Source: UBA6144 sp964399165 | GTDB lineage: Bacteria > Bdellovibrionota > Bacteriovoracia > Bacteriovoracales > Bacteriovoracaceae | Assembly: GCA_964399165.1 (NCBI GenBank) | Contig: CAYNPO010000004.1 | Location: 130,064-194,063 of the forward strand | Length of the DNA: 64,000 nt | Reading direction: 5' to 3' | Shown: positions 8,658 to 17,599 of the stretch, in pieces | How the letters are laid out: every line of letters begins with the position of its first letter | Numbering within the stretch: position 1 is the first letter of the stretch | The notes under the pieces: model-generated | Told to the model about the DNA's origin: nothing | Database searches by the model: none | Seen by the model: the letters and a program-made list of their open reading frames with translations, nothing else | Position numbers and translations under genes: made by a program

Positions 8658-10897
8658 TGGCCGTGGATCCCCACCGCCACGCCCTCACCCGCCAGCTTGC
8701 GCCCCACCGCCATCTCTACGGCGGAGCGGAGTCCACTGTAGACCCTCGGCCCGAGCACGCGGCGCTCCTGCTCACCGGCAGAGCGCCCTTCCACCGCGAG
8801 TTTGCCCCAAAGGGCGTCCACATGGGAGCTCAGCTTGGCTTCCAAACAAGCGTCTTGCTTACTGGTGTCTTTCTGGGAGCAGCTGGAGGCCAAGAGTTTG
8901 CCCTCTTCGCCCAGCAGGTCCCGGAAATGGGAGAGAAAGCCGTTCACCGATTTTTGTCCTAAGCGAGCCGCCCGTTGCCAAGCGGGATCCACGTCCGCGC
9001 CAAGATCGCCCAACACCGCTTTGCGCTCTTTGGCCGTAAAGCCCGCCGTGGTGAGGGCGGCACCGAGGGCACCGGAATAGGGAGCGGCGAAACATTCTTT
9101 CGCCCGTGGGGTTCCGACGCATTGGAGCCACGCCTGCAGTCCTGCCCCGTCCTTGGCACGGGACTCGTGGAAAGCCAGCGCGCGGTCCACGTAGCCTGCG
9201 TTCCCCGCCAAGCGGCGGTGGAAAGAGAGCCTGCGCCCATAAGCCGCCTCAAGGGCCGCCGTCGCGGCAGCGGGAGGCTTGCCCCCGGCAAAGGCTTCAC
9301 AGGCCATGGGGTTGGCCTTGGCCGAGCCCAGGGCCTCTTTCAGGAAAGAGCGCCGGGTTGCCTCCAGGCAGTCGCCCGCTTTGCCCTGACAAGACTTGAG
9401 GTGGCTGAGGACCGTGCGGTCCATGCCTTCCAGATGCGGACGGATCAGGCCATAGGCCCGGTTATCACCCTCATAGGATTCGCCGCCGAAAACCTCTTGC
9501 TTGATCCAGTTGTAGATTTCCCGGGGGATGGTCTCGTAGGTGTAGTCCGGATCTAAACGGAAACGCATGATGGTTTGCGCGAAATTCTCCGCCAATTGGG
9601 AAGAGGCGTAGGAGTCCACCAGCTGGGCGGGGGGAAGTGAGGTGCGCCAGTGGCGCATGCAGTAGCCTTGCACCAGACGGCGCTCTGCCACGTTTTCGGT
9701 CCAGCGCCCCATACGGCGCCAGTTCTCGCTGGAGGAATAGAACAACATGTCCGGGCCTCCTCCGCAGGGGCCATCCGGGTGGTTCTTGTCTTGGGCAAGG
9801 TGAGCGGGGATCTGACGCGCGCTCTGCCGGGCGATGAGGTCGGCTTGTCGTTGGCGGGCGAACTCGAAATCCAGTTGGTGGGCGAGTTCGTGGACGATGG
9901 TCGTGTAGAAGTTCCCTACGGCCGCGCGGCCGAACTGGTCGCTGGTGCGCGTGTTCCATCCGGTGAAGTCGCGGGGGGAGATGAGGGTGTCAATGCCTCC
10001 GTCGGTGATGTTCATGCAAGGCGCGCGGCCCACACCCCGCGGCCCGTCGGCGCCGTCCACCATCTGGAGATAGCCTTCGTAAGCGGAAATCGCGCACGCG
10101 CTGCCGCCCCAATGGGAAAAGCCCTTGGCGTCAGGATAGCCGACCCCCCTGGGCATGCGTTGGATTTCCTTCAAATGCGGCAGGCGACGGAAGGATTCCG
10201 GGAGCAGGTGGCTCACCCGCCAGAAGACGTAGAGCTCATCCCGCGTGAAGAGGTAGTCCGAGAGAGGTTTCTCCACCCGGGCCCTTCGCGCGCGGTCCTC
10301 AGCGCTGGTGGACGTGCCCGTTTCCCGGTAAATGCCGGGATCAGAACCGGGGCGGCCGGAGGGGGCGTTATTGACGGCGAGGAAGTTGCCCATCTTGAGG
10401 TACCACAGATAAATGGCCCATCCCTCCAGGCCATCGCTGCTTCCATAATAACGGGAGATCACACAGGGAACGTCCTGGCATCCGGAGATGTCGGGGTCGT
10501 TCTCGCGTCCGGGCCTCAGGTCGCCCAGGCGATTGCCGTAAGCGATGAGAAAACGTGCCTGGCCAGCGGGGAGGTTGGCGAAATCCAAGTGGCGCCACGA
10601 AGTGGGGGTTTGTTCCTGACGCCCCCTCCTTTGGCGACTTTGCCACCAGCGGCGGCGGGGAAGCTGCAGCGGTGGCTGCTGGGATTCGTAATGTTCCGCT
10701 TCAGCGCGGATATGGGACACGGTGAAGAGGTCCCGGCGGCATTCAAAGCCCTCGTTGGCGGGAGTGCGTCCCAGAGTAACAGGGGGCGTGAATTCCGTGG
10801 TGGGGAGGAAGCGGCCCAGGAGCCCCGGTTCAGCCGGGGTCGCCGTCAGCGCCTCGCCGGCCAAGAGAAGGATCAGGGCGTACCAATTTCTGCGCAT
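8654..10897 (-). CDS. Secreted protein with HExxH zinc-peptidase motif
   Basis: 747 residues from the ATG at 10897, chosen for its Shine-Dalgarno (GGAGGAACCTC) and the signal peptide MRRNWYALILLLAGEALTAT. At residues 336-340 lies HELAH in the context 'IVHELAHQLDFEFARQ', a canonical zinc-binding HExxH. A likely downstream ligand region contains 'SSQLAENFAQTIMRF' (candidate Glu), as in gluzincins. Several cysteine pairs (for example CQDVPC and the C-terminal CSQKDTSKQDAC) suggest disulfides and a periplasmic or extracellular site. It is divergent from another putative metallopeptidase lipoprotein. Substrate unknown; it resembles no named family I can identify. Confidence 0.78.
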   Translation of the reverse strand: MRRNWYALILLLAGEALTATPAEPGLLGRFLPTTEFTPPVTLGRTPANEGFECRRDLFTVSHIRAEAEHYESQQPPLQLPRRRWWQSRQRRGRQEQTPTSWRHLDFANLPAGQARFLIAYGNRLGDLRPGRENDPDISGCQDVPCVISRYYGSSDGLEGWAIYLWYLKMGNFLAVNNAPSGRPGSDPGIYRETGTSTSAEDRARRARVEKPLSDYLFTRDELYVFWRVSHLLPESFRRLPHLKEIQRMPRGVGYPDAKGFSHWGGSACAISAYEGYLQMVDGADGPRGVGRAPCMNITDGGIDTLISPRDFTGWNTRTSDQFGRAAVGNFYTTIVHELAHQLDFEFARQRQADLIARQSARQIPAHLAQDKNHPDGPCGGGPDMLFYSSSENWRRMGRWTENVAERRLVQGYCMRHWRTSLPPAQLVDSYASSQLAENFAQTIMRFRLDPDYTYETIPREIYNWIKQEVFGGESYEGDNRAYGLIRPHLEGMDRTVLSHLKSCQGKAGDCLEATRRSFLKEALGSAKANPMACEAFAGGKPPAAATAALEAAYGRRLSFHRRLAGNAGYVDRALAFHESRAKDGAGLQAWLQCVGTPRAKECFAAPYSGALGAALTTAGFTAKERKAVLGDLGADVDPAWQRAARLGQKSVNGFLSHFRDLLGEEGKLLASSCSQKDTSKQDACLEAKLSSHVDALWGKLAVEGRSAGEQERRVLGPRVYSGLRSAVEMAVGRKLAGEGVAVGIHGH

Positions 10898-11028
10898 GAG
10901 GTTCCTCCAAAATAGTCCCTTCCGATTGTAGGCCATTTCCCGGTCGCTTATTGCCCCGGCAAAACCTCCCCCATTACCCATTCAACCCTGGGGAGCGGGC
11001 CTCCGATGAGAAACGAAAGAGAGGCTTT

Positions 11029-12489
11029 ATGCCCAAGTGTTTTTCTCCGCTTTCCCTCGTCGTCTTTTTAAACATCGCCGCCTGCTCTTCCCTGGTGGAG
11101 GAGAAAGGGCCTGCACCCGTTCGCACCATGGCATCCACTCCCTCCGCAGCTGAGTGCAGGGAGTTGGCACCGGGAGAAAGCAAGGTGGTGCATTTCCAGG
11201 CCCCCATCAGCGATTGGTCACCCCGCGCCCGTTTTCCTGTTACTGCGAGCTACCGCCTTCAACGGGTGGACAACAATAGCTGGGAGGCAACCCTCCTCGC
11301 CGATTTTGTGAATGGAAGAGGGGGAAACCGGGAACTCACCCAAGTCATGCGAGACCGCGTGCAGGCCTGCGTGGCGGAAGCGAACGTGGCCTTGGCCCGG
11401 GGAGAGCCGCGGCTTCGCCTACGGGTCATGAGCTCGCGGGAAGCGGCCCGGGCGGGCATTCCCTCACGGGAGCGCCCTCCACGCCAGCGCATCATCAACG
11501 TGGGAAATTATGGCCGAGGAAGCGCGATCCATTTTGACCACAGTTTCCGTTGTCCCGCGATCATGCATGAACTCATGCACCACATGGGGCTCTACGACGA
11601 ATACCTGGAATCCTCCGTGGAATCGGCCAGCCGTGCCCCCCATCCCTGCCGCCCCCAGCATTACCAGGTTTCCCTCATGCGTGACATGGTTTCCGCCCAC
11701 GCCGCGGCCGTGGGAGGAAAGGCGCGCTGTGATTTCACCCATCCCCTGGTGACCGGGGTCCTCACCCAAGCCGCCTCCGACCCCGGCGTGGCCGACCGCC
11801 TTTTCCGTAAAACCGTCATCGACGTGGGCCTGGGTATAGAGCAAGACATGGCCGCCCGGAGCCGCTGGTGCCAAGCACCCCGCTATCTCCCACGCGGAAC
11901 CCACGATCCCAGCCCGGGCCGCGTGGTCCAGGACGGCCTGGACCAATTGAGGGTGCAATCCACCGCCATGGCCTGCGCCGCCGGTTCCGGTCCCTGCCAA
12001 ATCAGGGAAGAGGTGGCCGAGCTCTCCTGTCGCTGCCCATCCACCGGCGATCCCGAGGAGAGGGCCAACTGCCGCAGCTACTTGGAGCGGGTGAAAGCCG
12101 AAGTGCTGGCCATGGGGTCGGAGAAGATTTACCGGTGTCCCCGCCTCATGGCGGGACAGACGGTGGTGGACACTACGGCCGATACCATCCCCACGACGGC
12201 GGGGGACCAACCCGGAATCCGTTTCACTCCCGGGAGGTCCGAAGTCACGATCACCTCCGCGGCTTCCCCGGACGCCAGGCTGCTTTTGCCCGGCCATGTG
12301 GAGAAGATCATCGCGGGAACCTGCTGGGAAGGGGCGCGGAAATACAATGAGTGCTCCCGCTACATCTATGCCGACCAAATCCCGAACAACCAACGGCAGG
12401 CGGCGGAGAATGACCCCGCCGCCTTCTGTGAAGAGAATTTTCCGGAAATCTGCCGCGATCCTTTGATCTACCTGGGCCCCCAGGACTAA
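11029..12489 (+). CDS. Lipoprotein with metzincin-type motif HExxHxxGxxD
   Basis: 486 residues from the ATG at 11029, preceded by GAGAGAGGC; MPKCFSPLSLVVFLNIAAC is a lipoprotein signal with lipobox. His180-Glu181-His184-Gly187-Asp190 in 'IMHELMHHMGLYDEYLES' matches the metzincin consensus with Asp as third ligand, as in snapalysin-type enzymes. Multiple cysteines follow (for example CRCPSTGDPEERANC). This supports an outer-membrane-anchored zinc protease, but catalysis is inferred. It is divergent from the HELAH protein (131 bases apart) and convergent, with a four-base overlap, with the DksA-like gene. Confidence 0.8.
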   Translation: MPKCFSPLSLVVFLNIAACSSLVEEKGPAPVRTMASTPSAAECRELAPGESKVVHFQAPISDWSPRARFPVTASYRLQRVDNNSWEATLLADFVNGRGGNRELTQVMRDRVQACVAEANVALARGEPRLRLRVMSSREAARAGIPSRERPPRQRIINVGNYGRGSAIHFDHSFRCPAIMHELMHHMGLYDEYLESSVESASRAPHPCRPQHYQVSLMRDMVSAHAAAVGGKARCDFTHPLVTGVLTQAASDPGVADRLFRKTVIDVGLGIEQDMAARSRWCQAPRYLPRGTHDPSPGRVVQDGLDQLRVQSTAMACAAGSGPCQIREEVAELSCRCPSTGDPEERANCRSYLERVKAEVLAMGSEKIYRCPRLMAGQTVVDTTADTIPTTAGDQPGIRFTPGRSEVTITSAASPDARLLLPGHVEKIIAGTCWEGARKYNECSRYIYADQIPNNQRQAAENDPAAFCEENFPEICRDPLIYLGPQD

Positions 12490-12974
12490 CCCGCCGTCGG
12501 ATCCAGCTCGGGCTCGCCCATGCGCAAGCTGAAGGTGCCCGTGCGGTCCTCGCCGGTGCGCCAGGGCAGGCGCCCTTCCAGCGGGCGCAAGGGATTGCCG
12601 CCGCCGAATTTCACCGAGTGGCGGTTGCCGTGGACGATCTGGCGGTCGCCGCGCTCCTCGTCCTCCTTGCAGTAGATGCACAGGGTGGCGGTGGGGCGCG
12701 CGGCCAAGCGCTGATCGCCGATCTCGCCGCCGCACTCTTCACAATCGCCGAAGGTGCCGGCGTGGATTTTGTGGAGGGCGTACTTCACTTTCTTCAGGTA
12801 GACGGAGTTGCGGGAGCGCAGGCGCAAATCCAGCTGGCGGGACTTCTCCTCGGTGAAGGCATCCACCTCGTCCCCGCCGGCGGCGGCGACGTCGATAGCC
12901 TCCACCTCGGGGAGTTCCTCCCCCAGGATCCGTAGGAACATCCGTTCGTAGGCTTGCAGGCGTTCTCTCTCCAT
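12486..12974 (-). CDS. DksA/TraR-type zinc finger protein
   Basis: 162 residues using the ATG at 12974, preferred because GGAAGGAGGAA lies just upstream; an earlier in-frame ATG at 13007 lacks this. A helical N-terminal hairpin region precedes the DksA C4 zinc finger: Cys78-x2-Cys81 (CEECGGEIGDQRLAARPTA) and Cys99-x2-Cys102 (CIYC). A tail of about 55 residues rich in Gly, Arg and Pro follows; it is not part of canonical DksA. The family binds the RNA polymerase secondary channel in the stringent response. The tip acidic residues of DksA cannot be assigned confidently, so the role is tentative. Confidence 0.85.
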   Translation of the reverse strand: MERERLQAYERMFLRILGEELPEVEAIDVAAAGGDEVDAFTEEKSRQLDLRLRSRNSVYLKKVKYALHKIHAGTFGDCEECGGEIGDQRLAARPTATLCIYCKEDEERGDRQIVHGNRHSVKFGGGNPLRPLEGRLPWRTGEDRTGTFSLRMGEPELDPTAG

Positions 12975-13210
12975 AACTTCCTCCTTCCCTTCATCCATGG
13001 CCATCATCCATCAGGCCTTTCGTTTTCCCCTACCAATCCTTGGCGGGGGCATCCTTGGGGAAGTCGCGGGTGAGATCCCTCTCACGTTCCCCCATCCTTG
13101 GGGGCCCGGGCTTCTTGAATAGGGGTAAAGCATGATCGATGCCAACTCCAGAACGGAGCCTGATCAGGGGGTTGGGGCGGTGCGGTGGGGCCAAACGGAC
13201 CCGCAAGACG

Positions 13211-13236
13211 CAAAACGCCCCCGGCACGCGGGGGCA
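13211..13236 (-). terminator. Terminator downstream of the 13.3-15.2 kb gene
   Basis: GCCCCC / GGGGGC stem (13217-13222 with 13230-13235), seven-base loop. Read on the minus strand it is followed by GTTTTG, 27 bases after the stop of the minus-strand gene. The rest of 12975-13262 shows no convincing gene; a minus-strand frame at 13030-13227 has no coding character. Confidence 0.68.
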
Positions 13237-13262
13237 TTTGTCACCCGATGAAGGTGTAAGGG

Positions 13263-15191
13263 TCAGATATTATGAGACAGACTCTCCGCTTCCCGCCGCA
13301 GATCCAAGGCGTCGTCCTCCAGGGCGGCCTTCACGGTGAGGAGCTTCTTATAAAGGTCGGAGAGCTGCTGGTCGCCCCAGGCGAAATCCAGGCGGTGCTC
13401 GTTGGAGGAGAGGTTCACGTCCACGCGGAACCAGGCCCGTGCCTGATCCGGGCGCAAGGCCATGAGAAAGCTGAAGCCGGCCTGCTCGAAGAGCTTGTTG
13501 CGGCGGAGCTCGAAGAAGGACTCCAGGCGCTGGCGGTCGTTGCGGCGGCGGTCGAAGGCCTGGGAGAACGTGTTCGCCACGATGTTGAGCGCTCGTTGGT
13601 AACGGTCCTCGGCGCTGGTGCGGCGATCGGAGTCGTCCCGGTAGAAGTCGTCGGGGGTGAGGCCCTTGGAGCGCAGGTGGGAGTCGAACAGGCGGGCAAC
13701 CTCGTCCTTGCTCAACTGGGGCGCACCGTCCAGCGCCTCGGGAGAGAGAACCAGTTCGCAGCGCAGGCCGAAGTTGGTGGCGAGCCTACCCTCGCGCTGG
13801 GCCCAGGTGTTCCAGGGAATCGCTTCGTAAACGGGCGTGGGCAGGGCCTTGTGGAGCTCGCGCTTGAGGGCGAGGAACTCGCCGTGGGAAAAGCGGTTGT
13901 CACGGCGGCCGAATCGCATGACCAAGTTCACGGGCTCCAGGTCTTGGTAACGCTCGTCCGCGGAGAACACGCCCTGGATGGCGCGCTCTTTCTCGGTCTT
14001 GGACCAAGAGAAGAGAAAATGCCCTTCCGAAGTGGTTTCCCAGGAGCGCATCAGGTAGCGATCCAAGGAATGGTCCGGCTGGCGCAGGGCCATCTGCGCG
14101 GTGGAACCGTTCACGTCCCAGTCAAAGCCAAACAGGCGGTTGCCGAGTTCGATTTCCCAGCCGGAGGTGCTGTGGCGAGAGCTGGTGCGGAGGTTGCGGC
14201 GGATACGCCCCACCTGGTTGGCCTCATAGTCGGCGCGGAAGATGCGATCGAGCGGCGAGAGATCCAGCACCAGGTTCTTCTCGAGCTCGACGTCGTTGCG
14301 GAAGGGCGCGGCGAGCCGCAGGCTTTGAAACTCCCGGGCCTCCAGCAAAATTTTGTTGTAGGCATCGGCCACGGCGGGATCACGCAAGTCGAGCACGTAA
14401 TCCACCAGGAAGATGCGGGCATCTCCGCGGCGGAGGGTGATTTCCACGGGCTTGGGGTCCACCAGCTGGCGCACGCCCCGGCCCACCTGGGCCAGGCCGA
14501 ACACCTCAAACTTCTGCACGCCCACGAACACGCTGCCGCGGGCCTCCCGCCCCCGACGGGCGATGATTTTGAGGCGGACGCGGTTTTGGTCCAAGCGGAC
14601 CACGTGCACCTGGTAGGAACCTTCGGCGAGAAAGCGCGCGTCGGCGCCGATGCCCACCGGGGTGGAGCCGAAAAGCTGCAGGATGTCCGCGCCCACGGTG
14701 AATCCCAGCGAGGAGCGCAGGATAAAATAGTCGCCCACGTTGAAGCGCGGACCGATGGCCTGGGTAGCGCGCAGGGGAATGCGCCTGGGCGAGTAGGGCC
14801 GGGCGGTCTCGGCCACGCAAGCGTCTTGGAAGAAACGCACGAAAGTCGCCTCGGTCTGGTGCTGGCCGCCGGCGCCGATGCGGAAGTTCAACCCTTCAGC
14901 CAGGTTGATCTCGCTGCGGGGGATGGCCCGGGTGCTGATCTGCCAGCGGTCGGTACGGGCGTAATAGCCGTTGGTGTAGGAGGGCTCCACTTCATACTCG
15001 TAGCCTGCCACCACGCTGCCGCCGGGGAACAGCTCGAGATCCACCAGCTCCAATTCGGCGGAGGGCCCTAGGTTGGCCAGCTGCTCGGCGATGGTGCGTA
15101 GGCGCCCGGTGCGACAGGGGCGGTCCCACATGCTCGCGAGCGCTTGGGTGGTGGCCAGGGCCAACAAAAAGGCGATCAACGGTTTTTTCAT
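13263..15191 (-). CDS. Large secreted protein of unknown function
   Basis: 642 residues. The ATG at 15191 gives a classical signal peptide, MKKPLIAFLLALATTQALAS, so the TTG three codons upstream is not needed. The mature protein has no recognised motif, few cysteines (MWDRPC near the N-terminus, a pair further on) and alternating hydrophobic residues typical of a beta-rich periplasmic or outer membrane protein, with an Arg-rich acidic C-terminal part predicted helical (FFELRRNKLFEQ). A terminator follows. A 599-residue frame on the opposite strand covers the same DNA but lacks a signal and reads as a GC-driven shadow. Confidence 0.75.
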   Translation of the reverse strand: MKKPLIAFLLALATTQALASMWDRPCRTGRLRTIAEQLANLGPSAELELVDLELFPGGSVVAGYEYEVEPSYTNGYYARTDRWQISTRAIPRSEINLAEGLNFRIGAGGQHQTEATFVRFFQDACVAETARPYSPRRIPLRATQAIGPRFNVGDYFILRSSLGFTVGADILQLFGSTPVGIGADARFLAEGSYQVHVVRLDQNRVRLKIIARRGREARGSVFVGVQKFEVFGLAQVGRGVRQLVDPKPVEITLRRGDARIFLVDYVLDLRDPAVADAYNKILLEAREFQSLRLAAPFRNDVELEKNLVLDLSPLDRIFRADYEANQVGRIRRNLRTSSRHSTSGWEIELGNRLFGFDWDVNGSTAQMALRQPDHSLDRYLMRSWETTSEGHFLFSWSKTEKERAIQGVFSADERYQDLEPVNLVMRFGRRDNRFSHGEFLALKRELHKALPTPVYEAIPWNTWAQREGRLATNFGLRCELVLSPEALDGAPQLSKDEVARLFDSHLRSKGLTPDDFYRDDSDRRTSAEDRYQRALNIVANTFSQAFDRRRNDRQRLESFFELRRNKLFEQAGFSFLMALRPDQARAWFRVDVNLSSNEHRLDFAWGDQQLSDLYKKLLTVKAALEDDALDLRREAESLSHNI

Positions 15192-15251
15192 GGGGCGCAA
15201 ACTATCCCGCTGGAAAGCGGGACGTCACCCTGTAAAAACTACGCGGACAGC

Positions 15252-15971
15252 CTATCCGGGACTTACGGCAGAACGCTCCGTGAAGCCCTGGTACATCTTG
15301 GCGAAGGAGAAGCCCCTCCGCACCACTTCCTCCCGCACGGCTAGCCCGCGCAGGAGGAAGCGGGTGAGATGGGTGAGACGCTCCCGCTCCGTGTCCCAGG
15401 TGACGAGGAGGTGGGGCCTCCCCGCCTCGGTCAACGCCAGCGAGAGCATCTGCCCGAAGGCCAGCCACAGGGCCTCGTCAGTGACCTGCTCGACATGCAG
15501 GTCCCCGGCGGCGCAAGCGGCTTGGAAAGACATCATCCACCAGGGAAGCAGCGTGTGGGCGAAATGCTCTTGGTGCGCACGCAGCGGTCCTTCGGTTTCG
15601 AAGAGACCATGACCAAGTAGCCGCAGGAGTTGGGGGTGGCGCGGAAGCGGGTCGAGTGACCCGGGTCTGCGCCCGAGGGTGATCCCCCACACGAGCATCC
15701 CGGTGATGAAGACGAATTGGGCGGTCGATGGGGCCGCCCCCTTCGCGAATTGTTCCCAGTCGTGGAAGGGGAAACGGTGGAGCCGCTTCACCTCCCGCCA
15801 GAGGTCGTCCTTGGAAGAGAAGTGCCGGTAAAGGATGGGCTCAGTGATGGCGAGCCGCTGGGCGAGTTCCCGCGTGGTGACCCCGTGGTACCCCCGCTCC
15901 GCGAACAAGAGCGAAGCGGTGTCCAGGATCTGACTGCGCCTTTCCGTGGCTTTGAGGCGAACCCTCGTCAT
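15252..15971 (-). CDS. TetR/AcrR family transcriptional regulator
   Basis: 239 residues. The N-terminal TetR helix-turn-helix is clear: 'RRSQILDTASLLFAERGY' then 'GVTTRELAQRLAITEPILY' and RHFSSKDDLWRE. The C-terminal ligand domain is divergent, as usual for the family. Shine-Dalgarno GGAAGAG precedes the ATG at 15971. A near-perfect inverted repeat lies 24 bases upstream of the start, consistent with autorepression. The only other promoter it could control nearby is that of the divergent HPt-HATPase gene at 16128. Ligand unknown. Confidence 0.93.
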   Translation of the reverse strand: MTRVRLKATERRSQILDTASLLFAERGYHGVTTRELAQRLAITEPILYRHFSSKDDLWREVKRLHRFPFHDWEQFAKGAAPSTAQFVFITGMLVWGITLGRRPGSLDPLPRHPQLLRLLGHGLFETEGPLRAHQEHFAHTLLPWWMMSFQAACAAGDLHVEQVTDEALWLAFGQMLSLALTEAGRPHLLVTWDTERERLTHLTRFLLRGLAVREEVVRRGFSFAKMYQGFTERSAVSPG

Positions 15972-15994
15972 TTCTCTTCCTTGAGAAAACGTCT

Positions 15995-16015
15995 GTTGGC
16001 TTAGTATAAGCTAAC
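15995..16015. promoter_or_regulatory. Likely TetR-family operator (inverted repeat)
   Basis: Arms GTTGGCTTA and TAAGCTAAC separated by GTA; eight of nine positions are complementary. The site lies between the TetR gene (start 15971) and the divergent gene at 16128, and overlaps a TATAAG-like -10 sequence. Length and symmetry match TetR operators. Binding is inferred. Confidence 0.62.
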
Positions 16016-16127
16016 TTCGGCCCTGCAGCGGCATTTTTTGCCCGACCGTAGTGAGCGCTAACCAACTACGGGCCGAGCGGCGCACTCAGGCACTCAGGTT
16101 AAGCGTCGGAAAAGCCGAAAACGGGGC

Positions 16128-16757
16128 ATGGATGAAAAACAACTCCCCCTGCTCTGCCGCGACGAGGCCCTCACTCTTCTGAAGCAACTGCCGCGCCACC
16201 CGCGCCCGTTGCAGGCATTGCACACACTGAAGGCTAACGTGCACGCCCTCGGTCTCATGGACGTGGCCCACGAAGTCCACGCCTGGGAAGAGAAGCTGCT
16301 CGCCGGCGCCTCCCCCTTGGACGTCCCCGTGGCCGGCTGGGCCCGGGCTCTGCGCCTCTCCCGCGTGGAAGGCCAAACCGAGTTCTTCGCCCACCTCGCC
16401 CGCCGCGCGGGCAAGAAATTGAACCTCACGTGGGAAGGACCCTTCCTCCCCCATTTCCATTCCGTGTTCCTACATCTCTTGCGTAACACCCTCGCCCACG
16501 GCGGGCGCGCGGAGCTGCGCTTCGACGTGCGCGTGTCCTTCACCGCTGGTGAGTGGCAAGTGCGCGTCTCCGACGACGGCCAGGGCTTCGGACAGAAGAA
16601 AAAGGCCGGCGCCGATCTGTGGTCAGGTCGCGGGCAAGGACTGGCGCACGTGAAGGAGCAAGTGGAGGCCTGGGGCGGGCGGATGTCCTGGGAGTCATCC
16701 CCCGCGGGCTGCACATTTCTGCTTCAGTTCCCCACCGGGAATTCCCAAGCCGCCTGA
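16128..16757 (+). CDS. HPt-HATPase two-domain signalling protein (CheA-like fragment)
   Basis: 209 residues. The N-terminal part matches a histidine phosphotransfer helix: 'LQALHTLKANVHALGL', with His32 as candidate phosphoacceptor (compare HTLKGxAxxLGL in HPt and CheA P1). From about residue 100 there is a histidine kinase ATPase fold: N-box-like 'VFLHLLRNTLAHGG', G1 VSDDGQGFG and G2 'GRGQGLAHVKEQVEAWGG'. No DHp dimerisation domain or P5/CheW-like domain lies between or after them. Such an arrangement could autophosphorylate at the HPt or act as an anti-regulator. Divergent from the TetR gene, sharing its operator region. Function is inferred. Confidence 0.75.
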   Translation: MDEKQLPLLCRDEALTLLKQLPRHPRPLQALHTLKANVHALGLMDVAHEVHAWEEKLLAGASPLDVPVAGWARALRLSRVEGQTEFFAHLARRAGKKLNLTWEGPFLPHFHSVFLHLLRNTLAHGGRAELRFDVRVSFTAGEWQVRVSDDGQGFGQKKKAGADLWSGRGQGLAHVKEQVEAWGGRMSWESSPAGCTFLLQFPTGNSQAA

Positions 16758-16764
16758 GCGCGGG

Positions 16765-17598
16765 CTACGGAGCCTCGGGGCAGTTCCGACGAACCATCCC
16801 CATCACGTCCTCCACCTGCCCGCGGCGGTACAATTCGGGCGTCGCACGGTTGAGGCCGTATCTGAAGGAAGTGTCCCCGAAGGCGTAGTAAACGATGGTG
16901 TCTTCGCGTGAAGCGTTGCTATCGACGCCGCGGAGGGCATAGCCGTGCTCCGACTCGAGCATTTCATACACTAGGAGCATGTGGTTGCTCCCGCGCTCGC
17001 GGTACTGCAGGGTGATGAGGCTCGGCCTTCCGGCATTGACTTCCTCATACAGCTCGTCCATCCGGCGGCGCATCTCATCCGCGTCGATCTCGATGCGCGT
17101 GGTGAGGCCCCGGATCCACCCGCCGCCGATGACGCCTTGGCTGACTTGCCAGTCCTCCAACTCGTCCTGGAGTATGGGACGGTAGGCCCTGGTGAAGCTC
17201 TGCAGGTCAGGGAAACCGGGAACTTCCACCAGCTGGTTGCCGGAGCGGATCCTCCCAAAAATTCGTCGCGCCTCCGCGTCCGTGGGACGGGGGGCAGAAG
17301 GAGAATAATAGGTGGTGAACAGAGCGTTCCGTTGGAACATGCTATGCCACCAGCAGACGCCGGAAGCCACGCGTCCCCCGTCATTGCCGAAGCCCATTCG
17401 GTTGTTCTGGTCGCCCAACGAGGCGACCAACGTGCCGGTACGGAATCTCTCGCAGAGTTCGGCGCGGGAGGTGGGCGCGGGCTGATGGCCGACGCCGATT
17501 TCTTGCTTTTCGGAAAACCACTGGGCGTGGGCCGCTTCCCCACCGAGACTCAGCCAGGCTAAGAACAGGCCCATGGTAGGTTTCATCATGTTTCTCAT
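16765..17598 (-). CDS. Secreted protein with papain/C39-like Cys-His-Asp arrangement
   Basis: 277 residues from the ATG at 17598 (AGGAG upstream). Signal peptide MRNMMKPTMGLFLAWLSLGG with cleavage near AHAQ. Three elements are spaced as in papain-fold cysteine peptidases: Cys82 in 'SGVCWWHSMF', His206 in 'GSNHMLLVYEM', and Asp226/Asn228 in LRGVDSNAS. A Gln (DQNN, about residue 64) could serve as oxyanion residue. Overall identity to a named family is not apparent, so peptidase or transglutaminase-like activity is an inference from motif order. Convergent with the HPt-HATPase gene, seven bases apart. Confidence 0.7.
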   Translation of the reverse strand: MRNMMKPTMGLFLAWLSLGGEAAHAQWFSEKQEIGVGHQPAPTSRAELCERFRTGTLVASLGDQNNRMGFGNDGGRVASGVCWWHSMFQRNALFTTYYSPSAPRPTDAEARRIFGRIRSGNQLVEVPGFPDLQSFTRAYRPILQDELEDWQVSQGVIGGGWIRGLTTRIEIDADEMRRRMDELYEEVNAGRPSLITLQYRERGSNHMLLVYEMLESEHGYALRGVDSNASREDTIVYYAFGDTSFRYGLNRATPELYRRGQVEDVMGMVRRNCPEAP

Positions 17599-17599
17599 A

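Noticed and set aside
9650..10915. 421-residue plus-strand frame inside the HELAH protein gene
   Set aside because: Antisense shadow; the opposite frame carries a signal peptide, Shine-Dalgarno and the HELAH motif.
11464..12735. 423-residue minus-strand frame covering the metzincin-like lipoprotein and DksA-like genes
   Set aside because: Crosses two well-supported genes and has shadow composition.
13030..13227. 65-codon minus-strand frame in the 13.0-13.2 kb gap
   Set aside because: No ribosome site, Arg/Pro-rich shadow composition, and it ends near a terminator.
13272..15071. 599-residue plus-strand frame opposite the 642-residue secreted protein gene
   Set aside because: No signal, no motif, Gly/Val/Ala/His-rich composition typical of an antisense shadow in GC-rich DNA; the minus-strand frame has a signal peptide and a terminator.
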